Assembly (NCBI RefSeq): GCF_023223525.1
Contig: NZ_JALPRX010000007.1
Span: 56,390 to 120,389, forward strand
DNA: 64,000 nt
From: Roseomonas acroporae
Lineage (GTDB): Bacteria > Pseudomonadota > Alphaproteobacteria > Acetobacterales > Acetobacteraceae
Reading direction: 5' to 3'
This document shows positions 36,661 through 45,831 of the stretch, in pieces. Position 1 is the first letter of the stretch. Each line of letters begins with the position of its first letter. The notes under the pieces were generated by a model. The model saw only the letters and a program-made list of their open reading frames with translations, was not told where the DNA came from and searched no databases. Position numbers and translations under genes: made by a program.

Positions 36661-37386
36661 TCAGGCGCCGTTGCGCACCTGCACCAGGGTGAACAGCCCG
36701 GCCGGGAAGCAGGGCTCGATCGAGACCGGCTGCATGTCCTGGGGCAGCAGGTCGCGCAGCATGAAGTCCGGATGCCAGCCCAGCACGCGCGAGAGCGGCG
36801 CCATGGTGCGCTCCACCCACCAGCGCAGGCCGCGCTCGGCCGCGAAGTGGTTGACGAAGAGCAGGTGCCCGCCCGGCCGCACCACGCGCCGCATCTCGGC
36901 GAACAGGCGGTGCGCGTCCGGCACCACCGAGGCGGTGAACATCGCCACGGCGATGTCGAAGGAGGCGTCCTCGAAGGCCATGGACTCGGCGTCCATCTCG
37001 ACGAGGCCGAGCACCCGGCTCAGCCGCTCGGCGGCCACGCGCTTGCGCGCCACCTCCAGCATCTCGCGCGAGAGGTCGATGCCGGCCACGCGCTTGTCGG
37101 GGGCGTAGAGGGGCAGGGCGAGCCCGGTGCCGACGCCGACCTCGAGCACCCGGCTGCCGGGCAGGCGGTTGACCGCCGCCACCGCCCGCTTCCTGGCCAG
37201 CGCCGAGACGCCGCCGAACACGGCGTCGTAGACGCCGGCCCAGCGCCGGTAGGCTTCGCGCACCGATTCGGCATCCAGCGCGGCGCGCGGATGCTCCCGC
37301 AAGGTTTCGGAACCGCTGAACTGGGAAATGACCGGTCTCCTCCCGCAACTGCCTGGTGCCGAACCATCGGAGTCGGTGGGAGGCAT
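36661..37386 (-). CDS. Class I SAM-dependent methyltransferase, PmtA-like
   Basis: The 241-residue product has the SAM motif VLEVGVGTGLALPLY (motif I), AGIDLSREMLEVARKR (motif II region), and the order YRRWAGVYDAVFG at the N-terminus, LFVNHF in the middle and RDLLPQDMQPVSIEPC near the end. This pattern fits the Rhodobacter-type phosphatidylethanolamine N-methyltransferase. If so, it makes phosphatidylcholine at the membrane; other small-molecule substrates cannot be ruled out. About the first 30 residues are not conserved, and the start may lie further in. Confidence 0.82.
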   Translation of the reverse strand: MPPTDSDGSAPGSCGRRPVISQFSGSETLREHPRAALDAESVREAYRRWAGVYDAVFGGVSALARKRAVAAVNRLPGSRVLEVGVGTGLALPLYAPDKRVAGIDLSREMLEVARKRVAAERLSRVLGLVEMDAESMAFEDASFDIAVAMFTASVVPDAHRLFAEMRRVVRPGGHLLFVNHFAAERGLRWWVERTMAPLSRVLGWHPDFMLRDLLPQDMQPVSIEPCFPAGLFTLVQVRNGA

Positions 37387-37875
37387 CGTGCAGGGCCGTG
37401 ATGATATCGGGGACCCCCGGGGATCCCGCGCGGACGCGCCCGGCCGGGTCCGGCCGGGCGGCCCGAAGGCCGCATCGGCGTGAACCCGTTCCGGGAAGGT
37501 CGCGCGAGGAAGGGGCTAGACCAGAGCGGGCCGGCGGGCAAGCCCGCTCTGCGCGGCGCGCCGCAGGACGTGCCGGAAACGACCCGTTCCGTGCCGCCGC
37601 CAGGCGGCCCGGAACTGCCGCGAATTGTTGCCCGGCCGGGGCGGGGGTGCGCGGCGGGGCCTCGATTCCACGGCGGCTCCACGCCTTCGGACGGGGCCGC
37701 CCGCCGGCGATCCGCGCCGGGACGCCCCGGCTGCGGGCGGGGCGTCCCGGCTGCCCCCCCAGGCCCGGAACGCCCCGCCCATCGGGTCAACCCCCGCCGG
37801 GCCGTCAGCGCCGGCCACGGCCCATCCTCTCGGGCAGCACTCCCCCAGGCAATATTTCCCCTGGGGCGACGTCCC
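37387..37875. other. 489-base gap, no gene recognised
   Basis: No convincing coding frame or tRNA is visible. It holds short palindromes such as GAGCGGGCCGGCGGGCAAGCCCGCTC (37523-37548, read with a short central loop) and CCCCAGG/CCTGGGG blocks next to the gcrA stop (37842-37868), which may terminate gcrA transcription. Confidence 0.4.
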
Positions 37876-38415
37876 TCAGGCAGCATCCTCGCGCCGGTCG
37901 CGCGCCTTGACGTAGGCGAGCGACGCATGCGTCGCGCAGTAGGGCTTGCCGGCGATCGCCTCGCTGCCGCAGAAGCGGAATTCCGGCGTGCCGGGCTCGC
38001 CGAGCGGCCAGCAGCAGGTGCGGGCGCCCAGGCGCTGGAAGGGCCGCACCACGGCGGCCGGCGCGGCGGCGGCCGGCCTTGCCGGCGCGGCGGCCGGCAT
38101 GGGGGCCGGAGCGGGAGCGGCGGGTTCGGGCGGCGGCGGGACGGCGGCGCGCGGCGCCTCGGCGGCGGCCTGGGCCGGCGCGCGCGGCGCGGTGCTGCGC
38201 GGTGCCGGCAGGCGGCGCGCCGGCACGCCCTCGACGCCCGGCTCGGCCGATCCCTCGCGATGGATCGGGCTCGGTCGCGGCGGCAGGTTCAGGCGATGCG
38301 CCTTGCCCACCACGGCGTTCTTCGAGACACCCATGCGCCGGCCGATCTCCGCCGTGGAGTGCCCCTCGGCCCACAATGCGCGCAGCCGTTCGATGGCCTC
38401 AGCAGTCCAGTCCAT
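37876..38415 (-). CDS. gcrA: Cell cycle regulator GcrA
   Basis: GcrA is an alphaproteobacterial transcription factor that works with sigma-70 at promoters carrying methylated GANTC sites. The 179-residue product has the N-terminal DNA-binding block (DWTAEAIERLRALWAEGHSTAEIGRRMGVSKNAVVGKAHRLNLPPRPSPI), an Ala/Pro linker (about residues 60-125) and the C-terminal RNA polymerase-binding part with CCWPLGEPG and YCATHASLAY. The start could be the GTG just before the ATG. The promoter region has a DnaA-box match (38507-38515). Confidence 0.95.
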   Translation of the reverse strand: MDWTAEAIERLRALWAEGHSTAEIGRRMGVSKNAVVGKAHRLNLPPRPSPIHREGSAEPGVEGVPARRLPAPRSTAPRAPAQAAAEAPRAAVPPPPEPAAPAPAPMPAAAPARPAAAAPAAVVRPFQRLGARTCCWPLGEPGTPEFRFCGSEAIAGKPYCATHASLAYVKARDRREDAA

Positions 38416-38506
38416 CACGCGCCCTCACCCCCCAGTGGCACAAGATACGGTAGGATATCGCCCAAGCATCACACAAGTTCTGGCAAGTCGCGGCGCATGG
38501 GAAAGC

Positions 38507-38515
38507 TGTGGAAAA
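38507..38515 (+). promoter_or_regulatory. DnaA-box match upstream of gcrA
   Basis: TGTGGAAAA fits the complement of the DnaA consensus TTWTNCACA at every position. It lies 92 bases before the gcrA start, in an AT-richer stretch (38430-38540). In Caulobacter DnaA activates gcrA, so a site here is plausible; one 9-mer is weak evidence by itself. Confidence 0.45.
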
Positions 38516-38688
38516 CCCTGGGCAAATCCTGTGCGGAACCTGTCCCGGCGATGGGACAACCCGCGCGTCGCACGGCGCAGGGATGCCGGGGACGAAGTTC
38601 TCCACCGGAATCGCGCTTCCCCGCGCCCGCCGTGCCGAGTCGATGCCTTTCCAGGCCTCGCCGGATGCCGGTTCCCGTCAGCGTCGCC

Positions 38689-39678
38689 TCAGAAGAGCAG
38701 GCCCTTGCGCAGCATGCCGTGCACGCCCTTCTCGCCGTTCACCGTCTGCGTCACGCGGAAATCCACCGCCAGCGAGCAGAACTGGTAGGCATCCGCCGCC
38801 GAGAGGTTGGTGCGCGAGACGATGAAGGCGATCATCTCGCGCAGCGCCTGCTTCATGGCGATGTCGAGATCCTCGTGCAGCCCCATGCTGATGAAGTGCG
38901 TCGCGGTCTCGGCGCGCGGGAAGCGCAGCGCCGGGTCCCTGGCGCCGCCGCCCTTCTCCACGGTCAGCCGGAAATGTCCGGTCAGGCACATCTCCAGCGC
39001 GTTGATGCAGACCTCGCCGTCGCCCTGCACGCCGTGCCCGTCGCCGGCCGAGAACAGCGCGCCCTCGTTCCACACCGGCAGCCAGAGCGTGGCGCCCTCG
39101 CCCAGCTCCTTGTTGTCGAGGTTGCCGCCATGCGCGCGCGGCTCCTTGGTGCTCACCGCGCCCCATTCCGGCGGCGGCGCCACGCCCATCACGCCGAAGA
39201 AGGGCGAGAGCTTCAGCGTCAGCCCGCCCTCGGAGCCGTCGCTCGACGGGCCGAAGGGCAGGCGGCAGGTGCGCGCCGCGCGGTCCACCGGGATGTGCAG
39301 GGTGCGGCGGTAGGGGAAGTCCTCGGGCAGCGTGCCGCCGAGCGGGCGGAAGCCGCAGAAGCCCCAGTCGGCGCCGAGGTCGATCCGCTCGATCTCCACC
39401 CGCAGCGCGTCGCCCGGCTCGGCGCCGCGCACCGCGACCGGCCCGGTCAGGATGTGCGGGCCGAGGCGCGCCGGCTTCGCGGCGTGGATCGCGGCCAGCG
39501 CGTCGGGGATGCGGAACGGGCTGCCCGCCGGCGGCATCACCTCGGGCCCGCCGGAGACGCAGCGCAGCTCCACGAGGTCGCCGGAATCGACGGTCAGCAC
39601 GGGCGGATAGGCGGCGTCGAACAGGCCGAAGCGCGTGGTCGTGGGCGTCGCGTCGACGACATGCGTGCTGGCGGGCAT
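38689..39678 (-). CDS. Acetamidase/formamidase family protein
   Basis: The 329-residue product matches the FmdA/AmdA family: FGLFDAAYPPVLTVDSGDLVELRC, GPVAVRGAEPGDALRVEI, FGVMGVAPP, HGGNLDNKELGEGATLWLPVWNEGALFSAGDGHGVQGDGEVC and ETATHFISMGLHEDLDIAM. These enzymes hydrolyse short amides such as formamide to the acid and ammonia. The start at 39678 has GAGGAG upstream; the long frame to 39879 is not supported. No amide transporter is adjacent. Confidence 0.93.
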   Translation of the reverse strand: MPASTHVVDATPTTTRFGLFDAAYPPVLTVDSGDLVELRCVSGGPEVMPPAGSPFRIPDALAAIHAAKPARLGPHILTGPVAVRGAEPGDALRVEIERIDLGADWGFCGFRPLGGTLPEDFPYRRTLHIPVDRAARTCRLPFGPSSDGSEGGLTLKLSPFFGVMGVAPPPEWGAVSTKEPRAHGGNLDNKELGEGATLWLPVWNEGALFSAGDGHGVQGDGEVCINALEMCLTGHFRLTVEKGGGARDPALRFPRAETATHFISMGLHEDLDIAMKQALREMIAFIVSRTNLSAADAYQFCSLAVDFRVTQTVNGEKGVHGMLRKGLLF

Positions 39679-39958
39679 CGGCCTGCTCCTCGGGTACGGC
39701 GTGGTCGCGGCCGGCGCCGTGCCCCGGGCGCCGCGTCCGGGATCGTTCCCGGGGATGCTTCCCGCGGGCATCCCCCGGAAGGGTGCCATCGGAGGCGTGC
39801 CATGGGCGCCGGCCGTTGCGCGGCGCAATGCACCCGATACGCCGGGCGGAGTCAAACCGGCGCGGGCGTGAAAACGCACCGGCCGGCTGCCGCCGCGGCA
39901 GGCGCGGGGCGGCGCCCCGGCCGCCGGCGGCGGCGCCCGGTGCAGCCGGCCGGCCGCG

Positions 39959-40939
39959 TCAGAGCCATCCCTTGCGCTTGAAGTACCAGATCGGCAGCAG
40001 CGCCGAGCCGATCATCAGCACCAGCGCCGAGGGGTAGCCGAAGCTCCAATTCAGCTCCGGCATCTCCTGGAAGTTCATGCCGTAGATGCTGGCGATCAGG
40101 GTCGGCGGCATCAGCGCCACCGAGGCCACGGTGAAGGTCTTGATGATCGCGTTCTGCTCGACGTTGATGATGCCGAGCACCGCGTCGAGCAGGAAGTTCG
40201 CCTTGCTGTTGAGGAAGCCGGCATGCTCGACCAGGGAACGGACGTCGCGCGTCAGGGTCTTGATCAGCCCCTGGTTCTCCTTGCGCACGGCCAGCGCCTT
40301 CTCGGCCGCGACGAAGCTGAGGATGCGGTTGAGGCCGAGCAGGGTCTCGTTGGCGCGCGTCGTCACCTCGCCCACCTGGCCGAGCGTCAGCAGCGCGTGC
40401 TTGAGGTCGGCGTCGCGCACATTGGCCTTGCCGGTGCCGCGCGCCGAGCGGAAGGCCGCCTGGCTCGCCTTGTCCATGTCGGCGCCGACCCGCTCCAGGA
40501 TGTCGGCGAGCCGGTCCACCACCTGCTCGAACAGGTGCAGCATCACCGCGTCCGGGCTGCCCAGCAACTGCCCGGGGGTGCGGCGGGCACGCGCGGCGAA
40601 GGTGGAGAAGGCGCGCGGCGTCGCGTAGCGCACCGTCACCAGCGCGGTGTTGGTCAGCACGAAGGTGATGGCGGTCGAGCCGTACTCGTTGTTCTCGACC
40701 CCGTGCAGGAAGGGCGCGGTGAGGAACAGCGCGTCGTCCTCGCGGTAGAGGCGGGAGGAGGATTCGATCTCCTGCATCTCCTCGCGCGTCGGCACCTCCA
40801 CGCGCAGCCGCGCCTGCACCGCCTGCTCCTCGGCGCGGTTCGGGTTCAGCAGGTCGATCCAGACCGCGCCGTCGAGACAGGCCGCCTCGCCCTCGTGCAC
40901 CTGAAGCTGGCCTTGCGACACGGTGTAGGTCGTCATCAT
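39959..40939 (-). CDS. corA: Magnesium/cobalt transporter CorA
   Basis: The 326-residue protein has a large acidic and helical N-terminal cytoplasmic domain and two C-terminal membrane helices. The pore signature YGMNF lies between them (IASIYGMNFQEMPELNW), and the C-terminus is the usual basic FKRKGWL. It forms a pentameric Mg2+ channel. Two adjacent ATGs (40939 and 40936) are possible starts. Confidence 0.95.
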   Translation of the reverse strand: MMTTYTVSQGQLQVHEGEAACLDGAVWIDLLNPNRAEEQAVQARLRVEVPTREEMQEIESSSRLYREDDALFLTAPFLHGVENNEYGSTAITFVLTNTALVTVRYATPRAFSTFAARARRTPGQLLGSPDAVMLHLFEQVVDRLADILERVGADMDKASQAAFRSARGTGKANVRDADLKHALLTLGQVGEVTTRANETLLGLNRILSFVAAEKALAVRKENQGLIKTLTRDVRSLVEHAGFLNSKANFLLDAVLGIINVEQNAIIKTFTVASVALMPPTLIASIYGMNFQEMPELNWSFGYPSALVLMIGSALLPIWYFKRKGWL

Positions 40940-41333
40940 GCGGCGCGGTTCCCGTGGCACGGGTTGGGGCGGGGCGGCGGACCGGTTCGGGCGATCTGAT
41001 GGTCGGGGTGATGGGCGGCTTCCGGCGGGCCGGAAGGCGCCGAGAGAGGGCTCTAAGCAGGTTTGCAGGGCCGCGGCCACGGGCGGTTTGCGCCTTCGCC
41101 CGGATCGTCGCCCACTTCGTCGCCCGGTGTGGCGGCCCGGCCTGCCGCCGTGCCCGCACCGACCACGCCGTCATGGCGCCCGGATGACGGCACGATGGCC
41201 GATGGATGACAGCCGGGGACGGACGGCGCGGTCGGCGCCGCGGCCGACGGGCCTGCCGAGTCGTCCCGCGCGCCCGTCCGCCTTCCCCGCCGGCCCATCC
41301 CGGCGCGGGAATGCCGGGGCGCCGCCCGGCCCG
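40940..41333. other. 394-base gap between corA and mtnC
   Basis: No gene is seen in any frame with a start signal. It should hold the corA promoter at its left side and the 3' end of the mtn operon at its right side. Confidence 0.4.
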
Positions 41334-42035
41334 CTACCGCGGCAGCCCGAAGCGCGCCGCCACGGCGGGGAAATCCGCCGCCTCCGCATGCCGCCCGGCG
41401 GCCACGGTGCCGTCGGCCGGCCGCACGAGCTGGCAGGTGGCGAGGCCGGCGGCGGCGGCGGCGTCCAGCTCCTCGGCCACGTCCGACAGGAACAGGATCT
41501 CGCCCGCCGGCAGGCCGAGGCGCGCCGCGATGGCGGCGTAGCTCGCCGCCTCGCGCTTGCCACCGATGCGCGTGTCGAAGTAGCCGCGGAACAGCGGCGC
41601 GAGGTCGCCCGCGACGCTGTGGCCGAAGATCAGCCGCTGCGCCTCCTCCGAGCCCGAGGAGTAGCAGTACAGCGCGACGCCGCCCGCCGCCCAGGCGCGC
41701 AGGCAGGGCGCGACGTCGGGCCAGAGATGCCCGTGCAGCCGCCCGTCCGCGTAGCCCGCGCGCCAGATCATCCCCTGGATCGCCTTGAGCGGCGTGGCCT
41801 TGCGGTCCTCGGCGATCCAGCGGTGCAGCGTGGCGCGCGGCTCCTCGTCGGGTACCTCGGACTCGACCTCGGCCAGCAGCGCCGAGACCTCGGGCTCCTC
41901 GCCGTGCGCGTCGAGGAAGTCGTCGAGATGCGCGGCGGCGAAGGGGAACAGCGAGTCCTTGACGAAGGCGATGCTGGTGGTGGTGCCCTCGACGTCGGTC
42001 ACCACCGCGCCCACCGCCGCTCCCCGCGCCGCCAT
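41334..42035 (-). CDS. mtnC: Enolase-phosphatase E1 (methionine salvage)
   Basis: MtnC converts 2,3-diketo-5-methylthiopentyl-1-phosphate to the acireductone by enolisation and phosphate removal. The 233-residue HAD-family protein has the nucleophile region VVTDVEGTTTSIAFV, GYFDTRIGGKREAASYAAIA and ILFLSDVAEELDAA. It begins two bases after mtnD, as the last gene of the mtnB-mtnD-mtnC operon. Confidence 0.95.
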   Translation of the reverse strand: MAARGAAVGAVVTDVEGTTTSIAFVKDSLFPFAAAHLDDFLDAHGEEPEVSALLAEVESEVPDEEPRATLHRWIAEDRKATPLKAIQGMIWRAGYADGRLHGHLWPDVAPCLRAWAAGGVALYCYSSGSEEAQRLIFGHSVAGDLAPLFRGYFDTRIGGKREAASYAAIAARLGLPAGEILFLSDVAEELDAAAAAGLATCQLVRPADGTVAAGRHAEAADFPAVAARFGLPR

Positions 42036-42037
42036 GC

Positions 42038-42580
42038 TCAGGCGATCTCGTGGACCGGGAAGCGCGACGAGATGTCGTCGCCGGTGAACTCGGCCACCCA
42101 GCCCGAGGCGTCCTGGAACACGCGCAGCGCGATGAAGTCGGGGCGCGGGCCGGCGTCGAACCAGTGGCGCGTGCCGGCGGGCACCGAGATCAGGTCGCCC
42201 TGCACGCAGTGCGCGTCGAACACCTTGCCGTCCACGTGCATCACGAAGTCGCCCGCGCCGCGCACGAAGAAGCGCACCTCGTCCTCGCTGTGCGTGTGCT
42301 CGTTGAGGAACTTGGCGCGCATCGCCGCCGCCTGCGGGTGGTCGGGCGTGAGCGAGATCACGTCGGCCGACTTCACCGCGCCCGCCATCAGCGCCTCGAG
42401 GTGCGGGCGGTAGGCATCGAGGATCGCCTCGTTGGAGGCGCCCTCGGGCAGCGGGTTGGGCAGGTTCCAGCGCTCGAAGCGGACGCCGAGCGGCCGCAGC
42501 GCCTCGGCGATGCGGTCGGCATCCTCGGTGCGCAGCAGCTCCTGGCCGGAGCCCGCGTCCCAGACCGTCAGTCGGCTCAT
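42038..42580 (-). CDS. mtnD: Acireductone dioxygenase
   Basis: MtnD (ARD) oxidises the acireductone to the 2-keto acid of methionine and formate with iron, or to methylthiopropionate with nickel. The 180-residue cupin has the metal ligands His95, His97 and Glu101 (HTHSEDE) and a fourth His in GTRHWFDAG. The start overlaps the mtnB stop. GAGG lies about nine bases upstream. Confidence 0.95.
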   Translation of the reverse strand: MSRLTVWDAGSGQELLRTEDADRIAEALRPLGVRFERWNLPNPLPEGASNEAILDAYRPHLEALMAGAVKSADVISLTPDHPQAAAMRAKFLNEHTHSEDEVRFFVRGAGDFVMHVDGKVFDAHCVQGDLISVPAGTRHWFDAGPRPDFIALRVFQDASGWVAEFTGDDISSRFPVHEIA

Positions 42581-43200
42581 GGGCGAACCCTCCTCAAGGC
42601 AAGCTCGCAGTCCAGCATGAATTCGAAGGCTTCCAGCCGGGCGAGCGCGGCCGGCATGTCGGCGGCCCATACATAGACTCCGTGGCCGCGGATCAAGTAG
42701 CCGGGGGGAATGACCGCCATGTCCGCCCAGCGCCGCTCCACCTCGGCCTGCAGGCGGGGGATGTCCTGGTCGTTGTCCAGCACCGGGACCGCCACCGTCG
42801 CGTCGTGCGTCGGCAGGCCGGGGAAGGCCTTGAGCAGCTCGTAGCCGGCCAGCGTCAGCGTGTCGCCGGCGAGGCGGCTCAGCACGGTGGCGGCGACCGA
42901 ATGGCCATGCAGCGCGGCGCCGGCCTCGGGGAAGCGGCGGTAGATGCCGCAGTGCAGCCCGGTCTCGGCCGAGGGGCGGGCGTTGCTGTCGAGCGGCCGC
43001 GCCGCGAGGTCCACCTGCATCACGCCGGCGGCGTCGAGGAAGCCCTTGTGCCGGCCGGAGCGGGTGATCGCCACCCGGTCCGGCCCGAGGCGCACCGAGA
43101 TGTTGCCGGCGGTGGCCGGCACCCACCCGAAGCGATCCATGCGCCGCCCGGCCTCGAGGATGGCGTGGCTGGCCGCCTCGGGAATGGACAGGTCCTGCAT
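42577..43200 (-). CDS. mtnB: Methylthioribulose-1-phosphate dehydratase
   Basis: MtnB dehydrates 5-methylthioribulose-1-phosphate. The 207-residue class II aldolase-fold protein has TAGNISVRLG, ITRSGRHKGFLDAAGVMQVDL, ETGLHCGIYRR and the zinc motif ALHGHSVAATVLSR, then GYLIRGHGVYVWA with the third histidine. It is the first gene of the operon, coupled to mtnD by an ATGA overlap. Confidence 0.94.
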   Translation of the reverse strand: MQDLSIPEAASHAILEAGRRMDRFGWVPATAGNISVRLGPDRVAITRSGRHKGFLDAAGVMQVDLAARPLDSNARPSAETGLHCGIYRRFPEAGAALHGHSVAATVLSRLAGDTLTLAGYELLKAFPGLPTHDATVAVPVLDNDQDIPRLQAEVERRWADMAVIPPGYLIRGHGVYVWAADMPAALARLEAFEFMLDCELALRRVRP

Positions 43201-43483
43201 CGGGTCGGGCCTCGTTGGATGCCGGTGGGATGCCGGCGCGGCCGCCGGTGGCGGGCATGCCGCGCCTCGGCGTCAGGCGTCGGAAAGCCGCCCGGCCGCG
43301 CCATCGGACACGTCACGCCGGCGAAGGGACACGGCATGCCGGCGAAGGCCGGGTGCCCTGCACGGGATGCCCCGCACCGCCGGCCGATGTGCCCGGCAGG
43401 AAGCGGGGGCGGGCCTGTCGGGCAGGCGCGGTGAGGGGCCGGCCCCACCCCGTGGCGAGGCCGGCAGGACGCGACGGCGCGGC

Positions 43484-43768
43484 TCAGGCGGCCGGGCGGT
43501 TCGGGTGGTTCGCGGCGCCGGCCGTCTCGGTCGGGCGGGCGGCACCCGGCGCCGCGGCGGGCGGCACGGCCGGGCCGGGGATGCTGCCGGGCTGGGCCTG
43601 GCGGGCCTCCGCCTCCATCGAGGCGTCGTCCTCGTTCATGTTCTTCTTGAAGGACTTGATGCCCTTGGCGAGGTCGCCCATCAGGCCGCTGATCTTGCCG
43701 CCGCCGCCGAAGAGCAGCAGGACGATCGCGCCGACGACCAGCCAGTGCCAGATGCTGAAGGAACCCAT
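43484..43768 (-). CDS. tatA: Sec-independent translocase subunit TatA
   Basis: The 94-residue protein starts [24 protein letters not shown], the TatA membrane helix, followed by the amphipathic helix [23 protein letters not shown] and an Ala/Pro-rich tail. TatA multimers form the pore for folded proteins. No tatB or tatC follows, so those genes must be elsewhere. Confidence 0.94.
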   Translation of the reverse strand: MGSFSIWHWLVVGAIVLLLFGGGGKISGLMGDLAKGIKSFKKNMNEDDASMEAEARQAQPGSIPGPAVPPAAAPGAARPTETAGAANHPNRPAA

Positions 43769-44055
43769 GGTGCAGCCTCGATCCGTCGAATTGGCGTTTT
43801 CCGCGGCCCGGCGGGTCGTGACGCCTGGCCGTTGCCTCGGCGGCGGAGACTAGTGGCTCCGCCCGGCGGGCGCAAACCGGCGCAGGCGCCGGGGAGGCCG
43901 GGCCGGGCCGCGAAGCGCCGGGCCGGAGATGGCGATCCCGCCATGCCGCCGCAACCCGGCGCGGGCCGGGCATTTCACCGCCGGCTGCCTTCCGGGTGCC
44001 TTCCGGGTCGGCACCGGCCCGGTTCGTTCGGGCATCGGCGGCGATGGCGGCCCGG

Positions 44056-45090
44056 TCAGCTATCCCCGCGCAGCCCCAGCCGCGTCGCCAGCCCGCCCCA
44101 GCGGCGGGTCTCGGCGGCGATGAAGCGGCGGAATTCGGCCGGATCGCCGGTCGCCACCTCGAAGCCGGCCCGCTCCAGCGTGGCGCGGCGCTCCGGCACC
44201 GACAGCGCCACCCGCGCCTCGGCGGCCAGGCGCGCGACGATCGGCGCCGGCATGGTGGCGGGGGCGAACAGCCCGATCCAGGCATAGGAGGCGGCGTCCG
44301 GCACGCCCGCCTCGGCCAGGGTGGGCACGTCCGGCGCCTGCGGGATGCGCGCCTCGGCGGTGACGGCGAGGGCGCGCGCCTGCCCCTCGCGGATCTGCGG
44401 CAGGATGGCGGCGGCGCTCACCACCATGGCCTCGATCCGCCCGGCCACGAGGTCGAGCGTCGCCTGCGGGAAGCCGCGATAGGGGACGTGGACGAGGTCG
44501 ATGCCGAGGCGCGCCTTCAGGTCCTCCATGGCGAGGTGCCCGGCCGAGCCGGCGCCGACCGAGCCGAAGGACATCTTCCCGGGATTGGCCCTGGCATAGG
44601 CCACGAAGCCCGCCAGGTCGCGCGCCGGCACGGCCGGATTCACCACCAGGATCTGCGCCATGCGCACGAGCAGCGTGATGGGCGCGAGGTCGCGCGCCGG
44701 CTCGTAGGGCAGGTCCTGGTAGAGCGCCTTGGCCGTGGTGATCGGGCCGTTGATCGAGACGCCGATGGTGTGCCCGTCCGTCGCCTTGGCGATGGCGTCG
44801 GTGCCGAGGTTGCCGCCGGCGCCGGCGCGGTTGTCGGCCACGAAGGGCTGGCCGAACGCCTCCGCGAAGTGCGCGGCCACGGCACGCGCGGCGATGTCGG
44901 GGGTGGAGCCGCCGGGGAAGGGGACGATGACGCGCACCGGCCGTTCCGGCCAGCCGGCGGCGGCGGACTGGGCGCCGGACTGGGCGCCGGATTGGGCGAG
45001 GGCGACGCGGCGGGCGGCCTGCGGCACGGCGAGGGCCACCGGCGCGGCGAACAGGGCGGCCCGGAGCAGCGGGCGACGGGCGAATGGCAT
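44056..45090 (-). CDS. Bug-family (TctC-like) periplasmic binding protein
   Basis: The 344-residue product has a signal peptide (MPFARRPLLRAALFAAPVALAVPQAARRVALA) and the Bug fold: WPERPVRVIVPFPGGSTPDIAARAV, FVADNRAGAGGNLGTDAIAKA, TLAEAGVPDAASYAWIGLFAP. Bug proteins deliver carboxylic acids or related ligands to TctAB transporters or signalling proteins. No tctA or tctB is adjacent, which is normal for this expanded family. A short SGAQSGAQSAA repeat follows the cleavage site. AGGAG precedes the start. Confidence 0.9.
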   Translation of the reverse strand: MPFARRPLLRAALFAAPVALAVPQAARRVALAQSGAQSGAQSAAAGWPERPVRVIVPFPGGSTPDIAARAVAAHFAEAFGQPFVADNRAGAGGNLGTDAIAKATDGHTIGVSINGPITTAKALYQDLPYEPARDLAPITLLVRMAQILVVNPAVPARDLAGFVAYARANPGKMSFGSVGAGSAGHLAMEDLKARLGIDLVHVPYRGFPQATLDLVAGRIEAMVVSAAAILPQIREGQARALAVTAEARIPQAPDVPTLAEAGVPDAASYAWIGLFAPATMPAPIVARLAAEARVALSVPERRATLERAGFEVATGDPAEFRRFIAAETRRWGGLATRLGLRGDS

Positions 45091-45233
45091 GACAGGCGTT
45101 CTCCTGCGCCGGCTTGCAGCACGAACGGGGGGCATCGTCCAGGCGGGCGGCGGCATGGCGGCCGAGCGCGGCGGTCCGGACCGGCCCGGGGCGGTCCCGG
45201 CGGCGGGCGCGGCGCCCATCGCCGCCGGACCCG

Positions 45234-45734
45234 TCATGCCTGCTTCCCGCCGGGACGTTCGGCCACGGGTTCGAGGCGTTTCACCATCGGATAGCCGGCC
45301 CCCGTGCCGAAACGGCCGCCCGGCGGCCCGGTCTCGACATAGCCGCGCGCCAGGTAGAAGCGGCGTGCCGTCGCGGTGCTGGCCAGGCGGCACCGGTCGT
45401 TGCCCCACGCCGCCGCGCGCGCCTCGAGCGCGCCGAGCAGCGCCCGGCTGACGCCGCGGAAGCGGGCATCGGGCGAGACGTAGTTGAGCGTGATCTCGCC
45501 CCGGTCGGTGACGGCGCCCACCGCGAGGACGGCGCCGTCCTCCACGGCGACGAGCAGCGAATTCCCGGGCTGCGCGAGCCATTCCAGGAAGGTCCCGGGG
45601 GTCTTGTTGCGCAGCCAGCCGGCGAGGATCGCCGGGTCGCCGCCGTGGTCGGCGGCGCAGAGCCCGGCGATCGACCGCCGCATCACGTCGCAGGCGGCGG
45701 CCGCGTCGTCGGGGCGCGCGTCGCGGATCAGCAT
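45234..45734 (-). CDS. GNAT-family N-acetyltransferase
   Basis: The 166-residue product begins MLIRDARPDDAAAACDVMRRSI and has a central LLVAVEDGAVLAVGAVTDRGEITLNYVSPDARFRGVSRALLGALEARA, the usual strand-helix acetyl-CoA site with RFRGVS in place of Q/RxxGxG/A. The C-terminal ARRFYLARGYVETG is typical. The substrate is unknown. It is followed by the Bug gene after 143 bases. Confidence 0.87.
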   Translation of the reverse strand: MLIRDARPDDAAAACDVMRRSIAGLCAADHGGDPAILAGWLRNKTPGTFLEWLAQPGNSLLVAVEDGAVLAVGAVTDRGEITLNYVSPDARFRGVSRALLGALEARAAAWGNDRCRLASTATARRFYLARGYVETGPPGGRFGTGAGYPMVKRLEPVAERPGGKQA

Positions 45735-45831
45735 CCGGCGACGCCCGTGGCCGGCGGCCGCCCGCCGCCTGCCGCGGTGCGGGTTGCCGGACTCGCCAGG
45801 GGCGCGCGTCCGGTGCGCAGGCGCGCCGCGT

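Noticed and set aside
38430..38540. Replication origin beside gcrA
   Set aside because: There is a single DnaA box, and no cluster of boxes, dnaA, hemE or parAB genes nearby.
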